Below the pieces are notes generated by a model. It was given only the letters and a program-made list of their open reading frames with translations, made no database searches and was not told the DNA's origin. A stretch of DNA of 64,000 nt from DATATV01 sp035551355 (GTDB lineage Bacteria; Actinomycetota; Actinomycetes; Mycobacteriales; Pseudonocardiaceae). Position 1 is the stretch's first letter. The number at the start of each line of letters is the position of its first letter. A program made the translations under genes and the position numbers. Shown here in pieces: positions 16,656 to 24,687 of the stretch. The stretch lies in assembly GCA_035551355.1 (NCBI GenBank), contig DASZNF010000068.1, positions 4,795 to 68,794 of the forward strand, given 5' to 3'.

Positions 16656-17978
16656 ATGAGGCGAGTGACGACCCGGACGGCGATGGCGCGGACGGCCCGC
16701 TGGGGCACCACACCGCCGCAGGCCGAGCCCTCCGTGCTGCCGCCCGACGTGCTCGCCGCGCGCTACGCCGTGGAACTGCGACTGTCCGCGGTGGCCGAAG
16801 CCGGCGGTGGACTGGCCCCGCTGGTGCGCCTGGTGCACGAACTGACCGGCAACCCGTGCCACCTGTTCGACCCGGACGACCGGGTGGTCGCCCGCAGCGC
16901 GTCCGTCCCGCCCGTTGCCCGCCCGAGTCGATTGCGGGAAGCCCTCGACCCACCCGGCGGCGAACCGGTGCTCGTCCCCGCGCTGCGCGAACAGGGCCTG
17001 GCCCGTCGGCATCTGCTGGCGCCGGTGGCCCGGGCCGACGAGCGGTTCGGTTGGCTCGTGCTCGCCGAGCACCCCACCCCGTTCTCCGAACACACCCACT
17101 ACGTCCTGCGCCGCGCGGTGAGCTACCTGGCCACCGAGTACCTGACCCAGCGGCGGATCGCGCGGGTCGCCTGGAATGCCCGGGCCAGCCTCACCCGGCA
17201 GCTGGTCCGGGGCACAGCGGGCGACACCGACCTGCGGGCCAGCGCGGAATACCTCGGCGTCGACCTGACCGCCGACCGGCTGCTGGCCTTCGTCACCGAC
17301 GCAGAGGGCGGGCTGGACACCGACGGGCTGGTCCGGCGAGTCGCCGGCGCACTGGGCTGCGAAGTGCTGCCGGTGCGCGGCTCGGAAGGTGTGGTGCTGG
17401 TCATCGAGTCACCGATCGGCGGCGGCCCGGCGGCGTTCGTCGACCGGGTCCGGCACGCCGTGGCCGAGGCGCTGGCCGAACCTGGCTGCGTGGCCGGCCT
17501 GTCCACGGTGGCCCGCCCCGACCAGCTGCGCCGGGCCTACCGGGAGGCCCGGGAGACCGCGCTGTGCGTGAGCCGGTTCGGCGGCCCGCAGACCCGGGTG
17601 GTCGCCGTGGACGATCTCGGCCCGGCGCGACTTTTTCTGGCCCACGGCGAGGTCGGCGCGGTCCGCGCGTTCGCCCAGGACGTGCTCGGCTCGCTGCTGA
17701 CCGGCGCGCCCGGCACCGCGGAACTGGTGCGCACCCTGGTCAGCTACTTCCACACCGGGCGCAGCGTGCGGGAGTCGGCCGGACTGCTGGGCGTGCACGA
17801 GAACACCGTGCGGCTGCGGCTGTCCCGGGTGCACGACCTGACCGGCCTGGACGTGGCGAACGTGCCCAACGACCAGCTGTCCGTGCAGACCGCCCTGCTC
17901 GTCCTGCGGTTGCGCGGACATTCCGTGTTATCCACAGTGGACACCTCGATCATCAAGCCCGGCAAGGAGATCGCATGA
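16656..17978 (+). CDS. PucR/CdaR-family transcriptional regulator
   Basis: A regulator of about 440 residues. The C-terminal PucR helix-turn-helix reads SYFHTGRSVRESAGLLGVHE then NTVRLRLSRVHDLTGLDV near residues 360-400, preceded by a GGDEF-like CdaR middle region. The N-terminal part includes a possible GAF-like sensor (LVRLVHELTGNPCHLFDPDD). Start uncertain: ATG at 16656 has GGAG about 12 nt upstream, ATG at 16623 adds 11 residues and ATG at 16683 removes 9. It overlaps the next SDR gene by ATGA, so it heads a three-gene operon with an SDR and an MDR oxidoreductase that it may control. Confidence 0.85.
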   Translation: MRRVTTRTAMARTARWGTTPPQAEPSVLPPDVLAARYAVELRLSAVAEAGGGLAPLVRLVHELTGNPCHLFDPDDRVVARSASVPPVARPSRLREALDPPGGEPVLVPALREQGLARRHLLAPVARADERFGWLVLAEHPTPFSEHTHYVLRRAVSYLATEYLTQRRIARVAWNARASLTRQLVRGTAGDTDLRASAEYLGVDLTADRLLAFVTDAEGGLDTDGLVRRVAGALGCEVLPVRGSEGVVLVIESPIGGGPAAFVDRVRHAVAEALAEPGCVAGLSTVARPDQLRRAYREARETALCVSRFGGPQTRVVAVDDLGPARLFLAHGEVGAVRAFAQDVLGSLLTGAPGTAELVRTLVSYFHTGRSVRESAGLLGVHENTVRLRLSRVHDLTGLDVANVPNDQLSVQTALLVLRLRGHSVLSTVDTSIIKPGKEIA

Positions 17979-18673
17979 CCCATCGTGCCCTGGTCACCGG
18001 TGCGGCCCGCGCGGGCGGGATCGGCGCGGCCATCGCCAAGCGGCTGGCCGAGGACGGGATGGACGTGGTCACCCTGGACCGGGAACCGGGCTGCACCTGG
18101 CAGGCCGACATCACCGCCGACGAACTGCCCGACTTCGGCCCGATCGACGTCTACATCGGCAATGCCGCCCTCACTACGATGTTCGGCTCGGCACACCGGT
18201 TCGACCTGGCCAAATGGCAACGCGACCTGAACGTCAACCTCACCGGCACGTTCCGGGTGCTGCAGGCCTGCCTGACCGGTATGCGGGAGCGTGGCTACGG
18301 CCGGATCGTGGTCATCTCCAGCACCGCGGGCACCCAGGGTCTGCCCGGCCAGATCTCCTACAGCACAACCAAAGCCGGGCTGCTGGGCATGATGAGGACC
18401 GTGGCCGCGGAGAACATCGGGCACGGCATCACCGCCAACGCCGTGCTGCCCGGGATGACCGCCTCCACCGGCGTGCTGTCCATGCCCGAGGACATCGTGG
18501 CGGCATGGCGGCGCAGCATGCCCGGTGGCTTCGCCGAACCGGCCGACATCGCCGACGCGGTCGCGTTCTTCGCCTCGCCCCGGGCCGCGATGGTCACCGG
18601 GCAGGCGTTGACCGTGGACGGCGGCGACGCGCTCAACACCCGGTCGGTCACCGCCGGCTTCGTGAAGTCCTGA
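17975..18673 (+). CDS. Short-chain dehydrogenase/reductase
   Basis: A 232-residue classical SDR. Cofactor motif TGAARAGGIGAAIA near residue 9, IGNAA in place of NNAG, catalytic Ser in VVISSTAG, Tyr and Lys in ISYSTTKAG, and C-terminal VTGQALTVDGG. Short for the family (about 250). It is translationally coupled to the PucR-type gene upstream (ATGA) and to the MDR gene downstream (TGATG). A 3-hydroxyacyl-CoA or alcohol substrate is plausible; nothing in the sequence names it. Confidence 0.85.
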   Translation: MTHRALVTGAARAGGIGAAIAKRLAEDGMDVVTLDREPGCTWQADITADELPDFGPIDVYIGNAALTTMFGSAHRFDLAKWQRDLNVNLTGTFRVLQACLTGMRERGYGRIVVISSTAGTQGLPGQISYSTTKAGLLGMMRTVAAENIGHGITANAVLPGMTASTGVLSMPEDIVAAWRRSMPGGFAEPADIADAVAFFASPRAAMVTGQALTVDGGDALNTRSVTAGFVKS

Positions 18674-19659
18674 TGCGCGCTCTGGTCATCCCGGCCACCA
18701 CCGGGCCCGGCGCCGGGGTGCTCACCGACGTGCCCGAGCCGGAGGGCGCGCATCCCTGGGCCGACGGGCAGCGGCTGCTGGTCGAGGTGCGCGCCGCCGC
18801 CGTGGCCTTCCCGGATGTGTTGCAGAGCCGGGGCGCCTATCAGCACGGCGTGCCCGCCCCCTACGTCAGCGGCGGCGAATTCGCCGGAGTGGTGCGGGAA
18901 GCGCCCGCGGACAGCCGGTTCGCGGTGGGCGACCGGGTGGCCGGGATGACCGTCTTCGGCGCGATCGCCGAACGCGTGCTGGCCATCCCGGCCTACACCG
19001 TGCGCATCCCGGACACCATGAGCTGGGTCGAGGGCGCGGCCTACTACCTCAACTACGCGACCGCCTGGTTCACCCTGCGCCGGGCCGGATTCGCCGACGG
19101 CGAGTCGGTGCTGGTGCACGGCGCGGCGGGCGGCGTGGGCACCGCCGCGCTGGATCTGCTGCGGGGCCGGGCCAGGCCGTGCATCGCGGTGGTGTCCACC
19201 GACGAGAAAGCCTTGGTGGCAAGGGAATGCGGCGCGAATGAAGTGCTTCGGGTGGCTCAACCGTGGCCGCAGCGGGTGCGTGAGCTGACCGGCGGACCGG
19301 GTGTCGACGTGGTGGTCGATCCGGTCGGGGGCGATCGGTTCGTGGATTCCCTGCGGTCGCTGGATGTCGGTGGGCGGCTGATGGTGGTCGGATTCGCCGC
19401 GGGCCGCATTCCCGAGGTACGGGTGAACCGCTTGTTGTTGCGGGACTTGACAATCATGGGAGTGGCGCTGGACCCGTGGGTGCGCCGTCACCCGGAGTTC
19501 GCCACCGAACTGGCCGACGCGCTGGAGGATGCGGCGGCCCGTGGCGCGGTGCGGCCGGTGGTCGGCGACGTGCTGGACTTCGACGACGCACCGAAAGCCA
19601 TGCCCATTGTGGACAGTCGCGCGGCGCGGGGCAAAGTGGTGGTGCGGATCAGGGACTGA
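18673..19659 (+). CDS. Zinc-less MDR oxidoreductase (quinone oxidoreductase / enoyl reductase type)
   Basis: A 328-residue NADPH:quinone oxidoreductase-like protein. It has the GroES-like N-terminal domain (VRAAAVAFPDVLQSRGAYQ) and the nucleotide-binding VHGAAGGVGTAALDLL near residue 150; the zinc-binding Cys/His set of alcohol dehydrogenases is missing. Such proteins reduce quinones or alpha,beta-unsaturated carbonyl or acyl-CoA compounds. Start ATG overlaps the upstream stop by one base. Last gene of the PucR-SDR-MDR operon, ending 5 bp from the convergent SDR gene. Confidence 0.85.
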   Translation: MRALVIPATTGPGAGVLTDVPEPEGAHPWADGQRLLVEVRAAAVAFPDVLQSRGAYQHGVPAPYVSGGEFAGVVREAPADSRFAVGDRVAGMTVFGAIAERVLAIPAYTVRIPDTMSWVEGAAYYLNYATAWFTLRRAGFADGESVLVHGAAGGVGTAALDLLRGRARPCIAVVSTDEKALVARECGANEVLRVAQPWPQRVRELTGGPGVDVVVDPVGGDRFVDSLRSLDVGGRLMVVGFAAGRIPEVRVNRLLLRDLTIMGVALDPWVRRHPEFATELADALEDAAARGAVRPVVGDVLDFDDAPKAMPIVDSRAARGKVVVRIRD

Positions 19660-19664
19660 CAGCC

Positions 19665-20438
19665 TCACAACAAAAGCACGCCGCCGTCGACCGGGATGCT
19701 CGCGCCGGTGATGTAGCCCGCCGCGTCGGTGGCCAGGAACACGACGGTGCCGGCCACCTCGTCCGGGTCGCCGAGGCGGCCAAGGGGAATCCGTGCGTCG
19801 ATGATCTTGCGCTGATAGTTGGGGCTGTAGTTGGCGGTGGCTTCGGTGCGGAACACCCCGGGCAGGATCGCGTTGACCCGGATGCCCTGGCCGCCCCACT
19901 GCGCGGCCAGGTCGCGGGTCAGGCCCAGCACGCCCGCCTTGGCCGCGCTGTATCCGGCGGCGGGCATCTTGGCCGTGGTCACCGCCATGACACTGGAGAT
20001 GTTCACCACCGCCGAGCCCGGCCGCATCACCCGGCCGGCGGCCTGGGTCATCCAGTACGCGCCGAGCAGGTTGACCTCGACGACGTGGCGGAAGTGCTCG
20101 GGTGGGTCCTGGGTGGCGGGGTGGTACTCGCCGCCGATTCCGGCGTTGTTGACCAGCACGTCGACCCGGCCGAACTCGGCCATCGCGGCGGCGATGAGCC
20201 GGTCGCAGTCCTCGACGTCGGTGATGTCGGTGGGCACCGCGACGCAGCGGCGGCCAAGGGCCAGCACGGATTCCCGGGTGTTTTCGAGTAGCTCGGCCCG
20301 GCGGGCGCCGATCACCACGTCCGCACCCGCGGCGGCCATCCCGGTCGCGATCGCCACCCCGAGGCCGCTGGAGGCGCCGGTCACCACCGCGACCCGACCG
20401 TCCAGTCGGAACCGTTGCTCCCATACGCTGGCCGTCAT
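19665..20438 (-). CDS. Short-chain dehydrogenase/reductase (FabG-like)
   Basis: A 257-residue SDR. TGASSGLGVAIA (cofactor), NNAGIGG, VVNISSVMAV (Ser), AAGYSAAKAGVLGLTRDLA (Tyr, Lys), LPGVFRTEA and the C-terminal ITGASIPVDGG are all present and well spaced. Length is typical of 3-oxoacyl reductases and hydroxyacyl-CoA dehydrogenases. It is a single gene, divergent from the phosphotransferase/acyl-CoA dehydrogenase operon with a 122-bp gap, and may share its control. Substrate unknown. Confidence 0.88.
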   Translation of the reverse strand: MTASVWEQRFRLDGRVAVVTGASSGLGVAIATGMAAAGADVVIGARRAELLENTRESVLALGRRCVAVPTDITDVEDCDRLIAAAMAEFGRVDVLVNNAGIGGEYHPATQDPPEHFRHVVEVNLLGAYWMTQAAGRVMRPGSAVVNISSVMAVTTAKMPAAGYSAAKAGVLGLTRDLAAQWGGQGIRVNAILPGVFRTEATANYSPNYQRKIIDARIPLGRLGDPDEVAGTVVFLATDAAGYITGASIPVDGGVLLL

Positions 20439-20560
20439 CCCTCGATCTAGTCACGCCCGCCCCGGCCGTTCCAGCGCGGCGCCGCGGCCCGCTGTGGACT
20501 TCTCCAGGTCCGCGGTCCCCGATCGTTGCGGCGGGGTTGGTTCCCGCGCACCGTGGCGGA

Positions 20561-21610
20561 GTGCGGGAACTCGACGAGAAGCAGCTGGCCGGCCGGGCCG
20601 CCGCGGTCGCGAGTCACACCTGGCCGGGAGCGCGGATCACGGGTTTGCGCCGGTTGGAGGGTGGGGTGTCCAGCCTGACCTACGCGGCGGAGTTGCAGGC
20701 CGACGGCGCTGCGCCGAGCCCGCTGGTGCTCAAGATCGCGCCGCCCGGCCTGGCTCCGGTGCGCAACCGCGACGTGCTGCGCCAGGCCCGGCTGCTGCGC
20801 CGTCTGGCCGGGCTGGATGGCGTGCCGACGCCGGCGGTGTTGTTCACCGACGACGGTGATCCGCCGCTGTTCGCGATGCAGCTGTGCCCGGGCCAGTCCT
20901 ACGAACCGGCGCTCGACCACGATTCGTCCCCTCCGGCACCCGAGATCGCCGCGATTCGGATGCGCTGCGCCGCAAGGGTTCTGGCCCGGATGCATCGGGA
21001 CACCCCGGCCGGGCTGGGCTTGACGGAACAGCCGGTGATGCCGGTGGCCGAAGAGCTGGACCGGTGGGCGCGGCTGTTCGACACCGTCGACGCGGATCTC
21101 GCGCCCGGCCACCAGTTGCTGCGCGATCGGCTGGCCGAGCGCGTCCCCGGCGACGCCGGCCCCCGCCTGCTGCACGGGGACTACCGCCTGGCCAACATGC
21201 TGTTCGTGGACAGCGAACTGACCGGGATCATCGACTGGGAGATCTGGTCGGTCGGCGATCCGCGCACCGACCTGGCCTGGCTGCTCATGCACACCGCGCC
21301 CGCCCACGTGTTCCACGAACACCGCTCGGCCGACGACATCGCAGCCGGGGCCGGGCTGCCCGGACGCGCCGAGTTGCTGTCCGAGTACGTCCAGGCTCGG
21401 CGCGAGGATGGGGCGAGCGCGGCCGGGGTGACCGCCGAAACCGCCGAGCTGCCCTGGTTTCTCGCGTTGTCGTTCTACAAGACGGCCGCCACCACCGCGG
21501 CCATCATCAAGCGTGACCGCAAGCGCCCGGTGCCCGACCCCAAGCTGGTGGTCGCCGCCAGGCACCTGGACGAGGTGCTGGCCGCCGGGCACGCCGCACT
21601 CGACCGCTGA
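20561..21610 (+). CDS. Aminoglycoside phosphotransferase-fold kinase of the acyl-CoA group
   Basis: A protein of about 349 residues with the APH/choline-kinase fold. The catalytic loop reads LLHGDYRLANMLF and the metal-binding segment GIIDWEIWSVGDPRTDLAW. Homologous domains are fused to acyl-CoA dehydrogenase in eukaryotic ACAD10/ACAD11, where they phosphorylate 4-hydroxyacyl-CoAs; here the gene stands directly before an acyl-CoA dehydrogenase gene, which suggests the same two-step logic. Start: GTG at 20561 is preferred; TTG at 20537 is possible. A strong ribosome site is missing, so the message may be leaderless. Confidence 0.8.
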   Translation: MRELDEKQLAGRAAAVASHTWPGARITGLRRLEGGVSSLTYAAELQADGAAPSPLVLKIAPPGLAPVRNRDVLRQARLLRRLAGLDGVPTPAVLFTDDGDPPLFAMQLCPGQSYEPALDHDSSPPAPEIAAIRMRCAARVLARMHRDTPAGLGLTEQPVMPVAEELDRWARLFDTVDADLAPGHQLLRDRLAERVPGDAGPRLLHGDYRLANMLFVDSELTGIIDWEIWSVGDPRTDLAWLLMHTAPAHVFHEHRSADDIAAGAGLPGRAELLSEYVQARREDGASAAGVTAETAELPWFLALSFYKTAATTAAIIKRDRKRPVPDPKLVVAARHLDEVLAAGHAALDR

Positions 21611-21611
21611 A

Positions 21612-21657
21612 GAGCCGTACTGGAGAACTCCGCTGACGAGCCGTACTGGAGAACTCC
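21612..21657 (+). repeat. Tandem 20-bp direct repeat after the phosphotransferase stop
   Basis: GAGCCGTACTGGAGAACTCC occurs twice without mismatch (21612-21631 and 21638-21657, period 26), beginning one base after the stop. Each unit holds a small hairpin GGAGaaCTCC. A different tandem repeat sits in the same position after the next gene. Confidence 0.85.
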
Positions 21658-21741
21658 ACAGTGCCGCCGCAGCCGACGTTGGCCGGCCGGGCGTCGGCCG
21701 GAACAGGGTGAGCGGTGACCGGCGGGAGCAGGAGGCAGCAC

Positions 21742-22983
21742 ATGGACTGGTCGATCCCCGAGGACGTCGCACGGTTCCTCACCGAACTCGACGCGTTCAT
21801 CGACAGCCAGATCGTGCCCATCGAGCGGGACAACCCCGACCTGTTCGACCATCGGCGCGAGTTCGCCCGCACCGACGTGGACCGCGGCGGCATTCCGACG
21901 AAGCGCTGGCGCGAGGTCATGCGCACCGCCCGCCGGCTGGCCGACCAGGCCGGTTTCTACCGGTACCCGTTGCCCGAAGCGCTGGGCGGGCAGGCCGGGA
22001 GCAATCTGGCCATGGCTGTCATCCGTGAGCACCTGGCCCACCGTGGACCCGGTCTGCACGCCGAGCTCAGTCACGAGGCGTCCGTGGTGGCCAACCTGCC
22101 GCTGGCCTTGGTGCTGCACGAATACGGCACGCCCGGGCAACGTGAGCAGTACCTGGAACCGTTGGTGTCCGGGGAAATCGAGATGGCGTTCGGGCTGACC
22201 GAACCCGAGCACGGCAGCGACGCGACCTGGCTGGAGACCCGGGCCACCCGCGACGGGGACGACTGGATCATCACCGGTGCGAAACGGTTCAACAGCGTGG
22301 TCGACGTGGCCGAGGTGGACCTGGTGTTCGCCCGGACCTCCGGCGAGCCGGGCAAAGCCGCGGGCATCACCGCGTTCCTGGTGCCCACCAACGCGCCGGG
22401 CTTCGAGATCCCCTACTACCACTGGACGTTCAACATGCCCAGCGATCACGCCGAGGTGGTGCTGGACAACGTGCGGGTGCCCGCCTCGGCGGTGCTGGGC
22501 GAGGTCGGGCGCGGACTGGACTGCGCGCAGTTGTTCGTGCACGAGAACCGCATCCGGCAGGCCGCGTCCTCGCTGGGTGCCGCGCAGTTCTGCATCGACC
22601 GCAGCGTGGTCTACACGCAGGCGCGGCACGTGTTCGGCACCGCGCTGCGCGATCACCAGGGCATCCAGTGGCAGCTGGTGGAACTGCAGACCGAAGCCGA
22701 ACTGGTGCGCAGTGCCATCGCCAAGACCGCGTGGCTGATGGACCAGGGTGGTAAGACCTCGGTCAGCGACAAGGTGGCCATGGTCAACGTGCGCGGCAAC
22801 CGGCTGGCCTGTGCCGCGGCCGACCGCGCGATGCAGATCCACGGCGGCGTCGGCTACAGCCGGCACGTGCCGTTCGAGCACATCTACCGCCACCACCGGC
22901 GGTACCGCATCACCGAGGGGTCGGACGAGTTGCAGTACCGGCGGATCGCGGCGGGCATGTGGGACTTCCGGTCCGGTCGCTGA
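21742..22983 (+). CDS. Acyl-CoA dehydrogenase
   Basis: A 413-residue flavin-dependent acyl-CoA dehydrogenase that introduces a 2,3-double bond. Family segments are MAFGLTEPEHGSDATWLETR (FAD and substrate contacts), DWIITGAKRFNS, the C-terminal QIHGGVGYSRHVPFEHIYRH and the ITEGSDELQYRRIA region with the Glu position of the MCAD type. ATG at 21742 has AGGAGG 7 nt upstream. It follows a phosphotransferase gene by 131 bp including a tandem repeat; the pair mirrors ACAD10/11. Electron acceptor would be ETF, not encoded here. Confidence 0.92.
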   Translation: MDWSIPEDVARFLTELDAFIDSQIVPIERDNPDLFDHRREFARTDVDRGGIPTKRWREVMRTARRLADQAGFYRYPLPEALGGQAGSNLAMAVIREHLAHRGPGLHAELSHEASVVANLPLALVLHEYGTPGQREQYLEPLVSGEIEMAFGLTEPEHGSDATWLETRATRDGDDWIITGAKRFNSVVDVAEVDLVFARTSGEPGKAAGITAFLVPTNAPGFEIPYYHWTFNMPSDHAEVVLDNVRVPASAVLGEVGRGLDCAQLFVHENRIRQAASSLGAAQFCIDRSVVYTQARHVFGTALRDHQGIQWQLVELQTEAELVRSAIAKTAWLMDQGGKTSVSDKVAMVNVRGNRLACAAADRAMQIHGGVGYSRHVPFEHIYRHHRRYRITEGSDELQYRRIAAGMWDFRSGR

Positions 22984-23024
22984 ACTCCGGTCATCCGGGG
23001 TTGCCGAACTCCGGTCATCCGGGG
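22982..23024. repeat. Tandem 19-bp direct repeat spanning two convergent stop codons
   Basis: GAACTCCGGTCATCCGGGG occurs twice without mismatch (22982-23000 and 23006-23024, period 24). The first copy starts inside the stop codon of the acyl-CoA dehydrogenase and the second supplies the stop codon of the convergent TetR gene. CCGG pairs could form short hairpins, so a transcription-end role is possible. Confidence 0.85.
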
Positions 23025-23572
23025 GTGTCGAACGCGGCGACGCCGCTGATGATCATCCGGTGGACCACGCCGGCCGCGTCGGCCGCGGACAGGGCGTGGC
23101 CGGGCCAGTAGGACACCGAGAAGACCACGCCGAGGCAGGACTGGGTCAACGCGGCCACACTGCCCGGGTCCAGCGCCGGCACACGCCGGGAGATCAGCGT
23201 CTCCCAGCGGGCGGTGTACTCGGCCCGGCGCTGGTCGAACGGGGTCTTCCACGGCTCGGGCAGGGAGCGCACCTCGCGCTGGTAGAGGTTGACCAGGTGG
23301 CGGGCGTGCAGCGCGAAGTCCACGTGGTGGCGCAGCGCGCGGTCCAGATCCGTGCGGGGATCCTCGTGCACCGGCACGGCCGCGGCCAGCAGTCCGTCCA
23401 TGGCCTCGTTGAGCAGGGTCGCGAGGATCTCGTGCTTGCTGGAGAAGGTGCGGTAGATCGCCGGGCCGGACAGGCCCGCCCGGGTACCGAGCTCGTCCAC
23501 GCCGACCGCGTGGAAGCCCTTGTCGTAGAAGGCTTCTGCGGCGGTGTCGAGGATCTGGCGGGTTCGATCCAC
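23015..23572 (-). CDS. TetR-family regulator
   Basis: A TetR repressor of about 185 residues. The N-terminal helix-turn-helix is intact: ILDTAAEAFYDKGFHAVGVDELGTRAGLSG followed by IYRTFSSKHEILATLL; the C-terminal ligand domain is TetR_C-like. Start uncertain: GTG at 23572 gives the usual N-terminus (DRTRQILDTA), while the GTG at 23608 would start inside a perfect 20-bp palindrome. The gene is divergent from an MDR/enoyl-CoA hydratase pair and probably represses it and itself through that palindrome. Confidence 0.85.
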   Translation of the reverse strand: MDRTRQILDTAAEAFYDKGFHAVGVDELGTRAGLSGPAIYRTFSSKHEILATLLNEAMDGLLAAAVPVHEDPRTDLDRALRHHVDFALHARHLVNLYQREVRSLPEPWKTPFDQRRAEYTARWETLISRRVPALDPGSVAALTQSCLGVVFSVSYWPGHALSAADAAGVVHRMIISGVAAFDTPG

Positions 23573-23590
23573 CCGGTCACGATAGCACCG

Positions 23591-23610
23591 GCGTGAACGA
23601 TCGTTCACGC
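23591..23610. promoter_or_regulatory. TetR operator, perfect 20-bp palindrome
   Basis: The core GTGAACGATCGTTCAC extended by GC/GC on each side gives 20 bp of perfect dyad symmetry, 18 bp upstream of the preferred TetR start and 79 bp upstream of the divergent MDR gene. Size and place are those of a TetR operator. Confidence 0.8.
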
Positions 23611-23628
23611 GAAAGGTTGAAAATTTTT

Positions 23629-23641
23629 TAGGACTGACCTT
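23629..23641. promoter_or_regulatory. Degenerate FadR/GntR-type box
   Basis: TAGGACTGACCTT matches the regional box TTGGTCTGACCTA at 10 of 13 positions and sits 48 bp before the MDR start, the same placement as the clear boxes. It may be a weak site or chance. Confidence 0.35.
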
Positions 23642-23688
23642 TTGGGTTACGCTCGGCCGACACGCGTCACCGGCACGGGAGGTGGGTC

Positions 23689-24669
23689 ATGGAGGCCGTG
23701 GTGCTGCGGGAGTTCGGCGGGCCGTCGGTGCTGCGGTTCGGTTCGCACCCCGACCCGGTGGCCCCGCCCGGCTGGGTGGTGGTGCGGCTGGCCGCCAGTG
23801 CGCTGAACTGGCACGACGTGCTGGTCCGGCGCGGCCAGTACGGTTCGCCGCTGCCGCACGTGCCCGGCGCGGACGGGGCCGGCACCCGGGTCGACACCGG
23901 TGAGCCAGTGATCGTGCTGCCCTCGCTGTTCTGGGGTGAGCGGGCGGCCGCGCCCGGGCCGGAATTCGAGATCCTCGGCGACCACCGGCCCGGCACCTAC
24001 GCCGAACTGGTCGCGGTGCCCGCCGAGTGCGTGCTGCCCCGACCGTCCGGACTGGATCTGGCCCAGGCCGCGTCGCTGTCGCTGACCGGGGTCACCACGT
24101 ATCGCGCGCTGTTTTCGCGGGGACGGTTGTCCCGCGACGAGTGGGTGCTGGTGCTGGGGGCCAGCGGGGGCGTGGCCACCATGGCGGTCAGCCTGGCCGC
24201 GGCTGCGGGCGCGCGGGTGGTGGTCACCTCGGCGTCGCCGTCGAAGATCGACGCGGCCCGGGAGCTGGGCGCGACCGCGGGGGTGGACCACTCTGCCGCG
24301 GACTGGACCGACGCGGCCCGCGAGCTGACTCCCGGTGGGCGGGGTTTCGATCTGGTGCTGGATTCGGTGGGGCGCTGGGCGGAATCCGTGCGGTGCCTGC
24401 GGCCGGGCGGGCGGTGTGTGGTGCTCGGCGCGTCCGCCGCGAACCAGGCGCGGCTGGACGTGCGGACGTTCTACTTCGGACAGTACGAGCTGATCGGCAC
24501 CACCCTGGGCAGTCCATCGGACATGGCCGCGTTGCTGGGTTTCCTGGCCGAGCACCGGGCGCCACCACCGGTGATCGACCGCACCTTCGGGCTGCCCGAA
24601 GCCGCGGCCGCGCACGAACGACTCGAATCCGGCGCGGGCTTCGGCAAGCTCGTGCTGCTGCACCAGTGA
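23689..24669 (+). CDS. Zinc-less MDR oxidoreductase
   Basis: A 326-residue alcohol dehydrogenase-like protein without zinc ligands. GroES-like domain (AASALNWHDVLVRRGQYG), nucleotide site WVLVLGASGGVATMAVSLA near residue 150, and VLDSVGRWAESVRCLRPGGR. Family members are quinone oxidoreductases or enoyl/crotonyl-CoA reductase relatives. ATG at 23689 has GGGAGGT 7 nt upstream. It is followed after 18 bp by a crotonase gene, so a role in modifying an unsaturated acyl-CoA is plausible. Divergent TetR gene and operator upstream. Confidence 0.82.
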   Translation: MEAVVLREFGGPSVLRFGSHPDPVAPPGWVVVRLAASALNWHDVLVRRGQYGSPLPHVPGADGAGTRVDTGEPVIVLPSLFWGERAAAPGPEFEILGDHRPGTYAELVAVPAECVLPRPSGLDLAQAASLSLTGVTTYRALFSRGRLSRDEWVLVLGASGGVATMAVSLAAAAGARVVVTSASPSKIDAARELGATAGVDHSAADWTDAARELTPGGRGFDLVLDSVGRWAESVRCLRPGGRCVVLGASAANQARLDVRTFYFGQYELIGTTLGSPSDMAALLGFLAEHRAPPPVIDRTFGLPEAAAAHERLESGAGFGKLVLLHQ

Positions 24670-24687
24670 CAATTCTCAGGAGATGCG

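Noticed and set aside
21612..23024. CRISPR array or IS-end repeats
   Set aside because: Only two units each, spacers of 5-6 bp and no cas or transposase gene.
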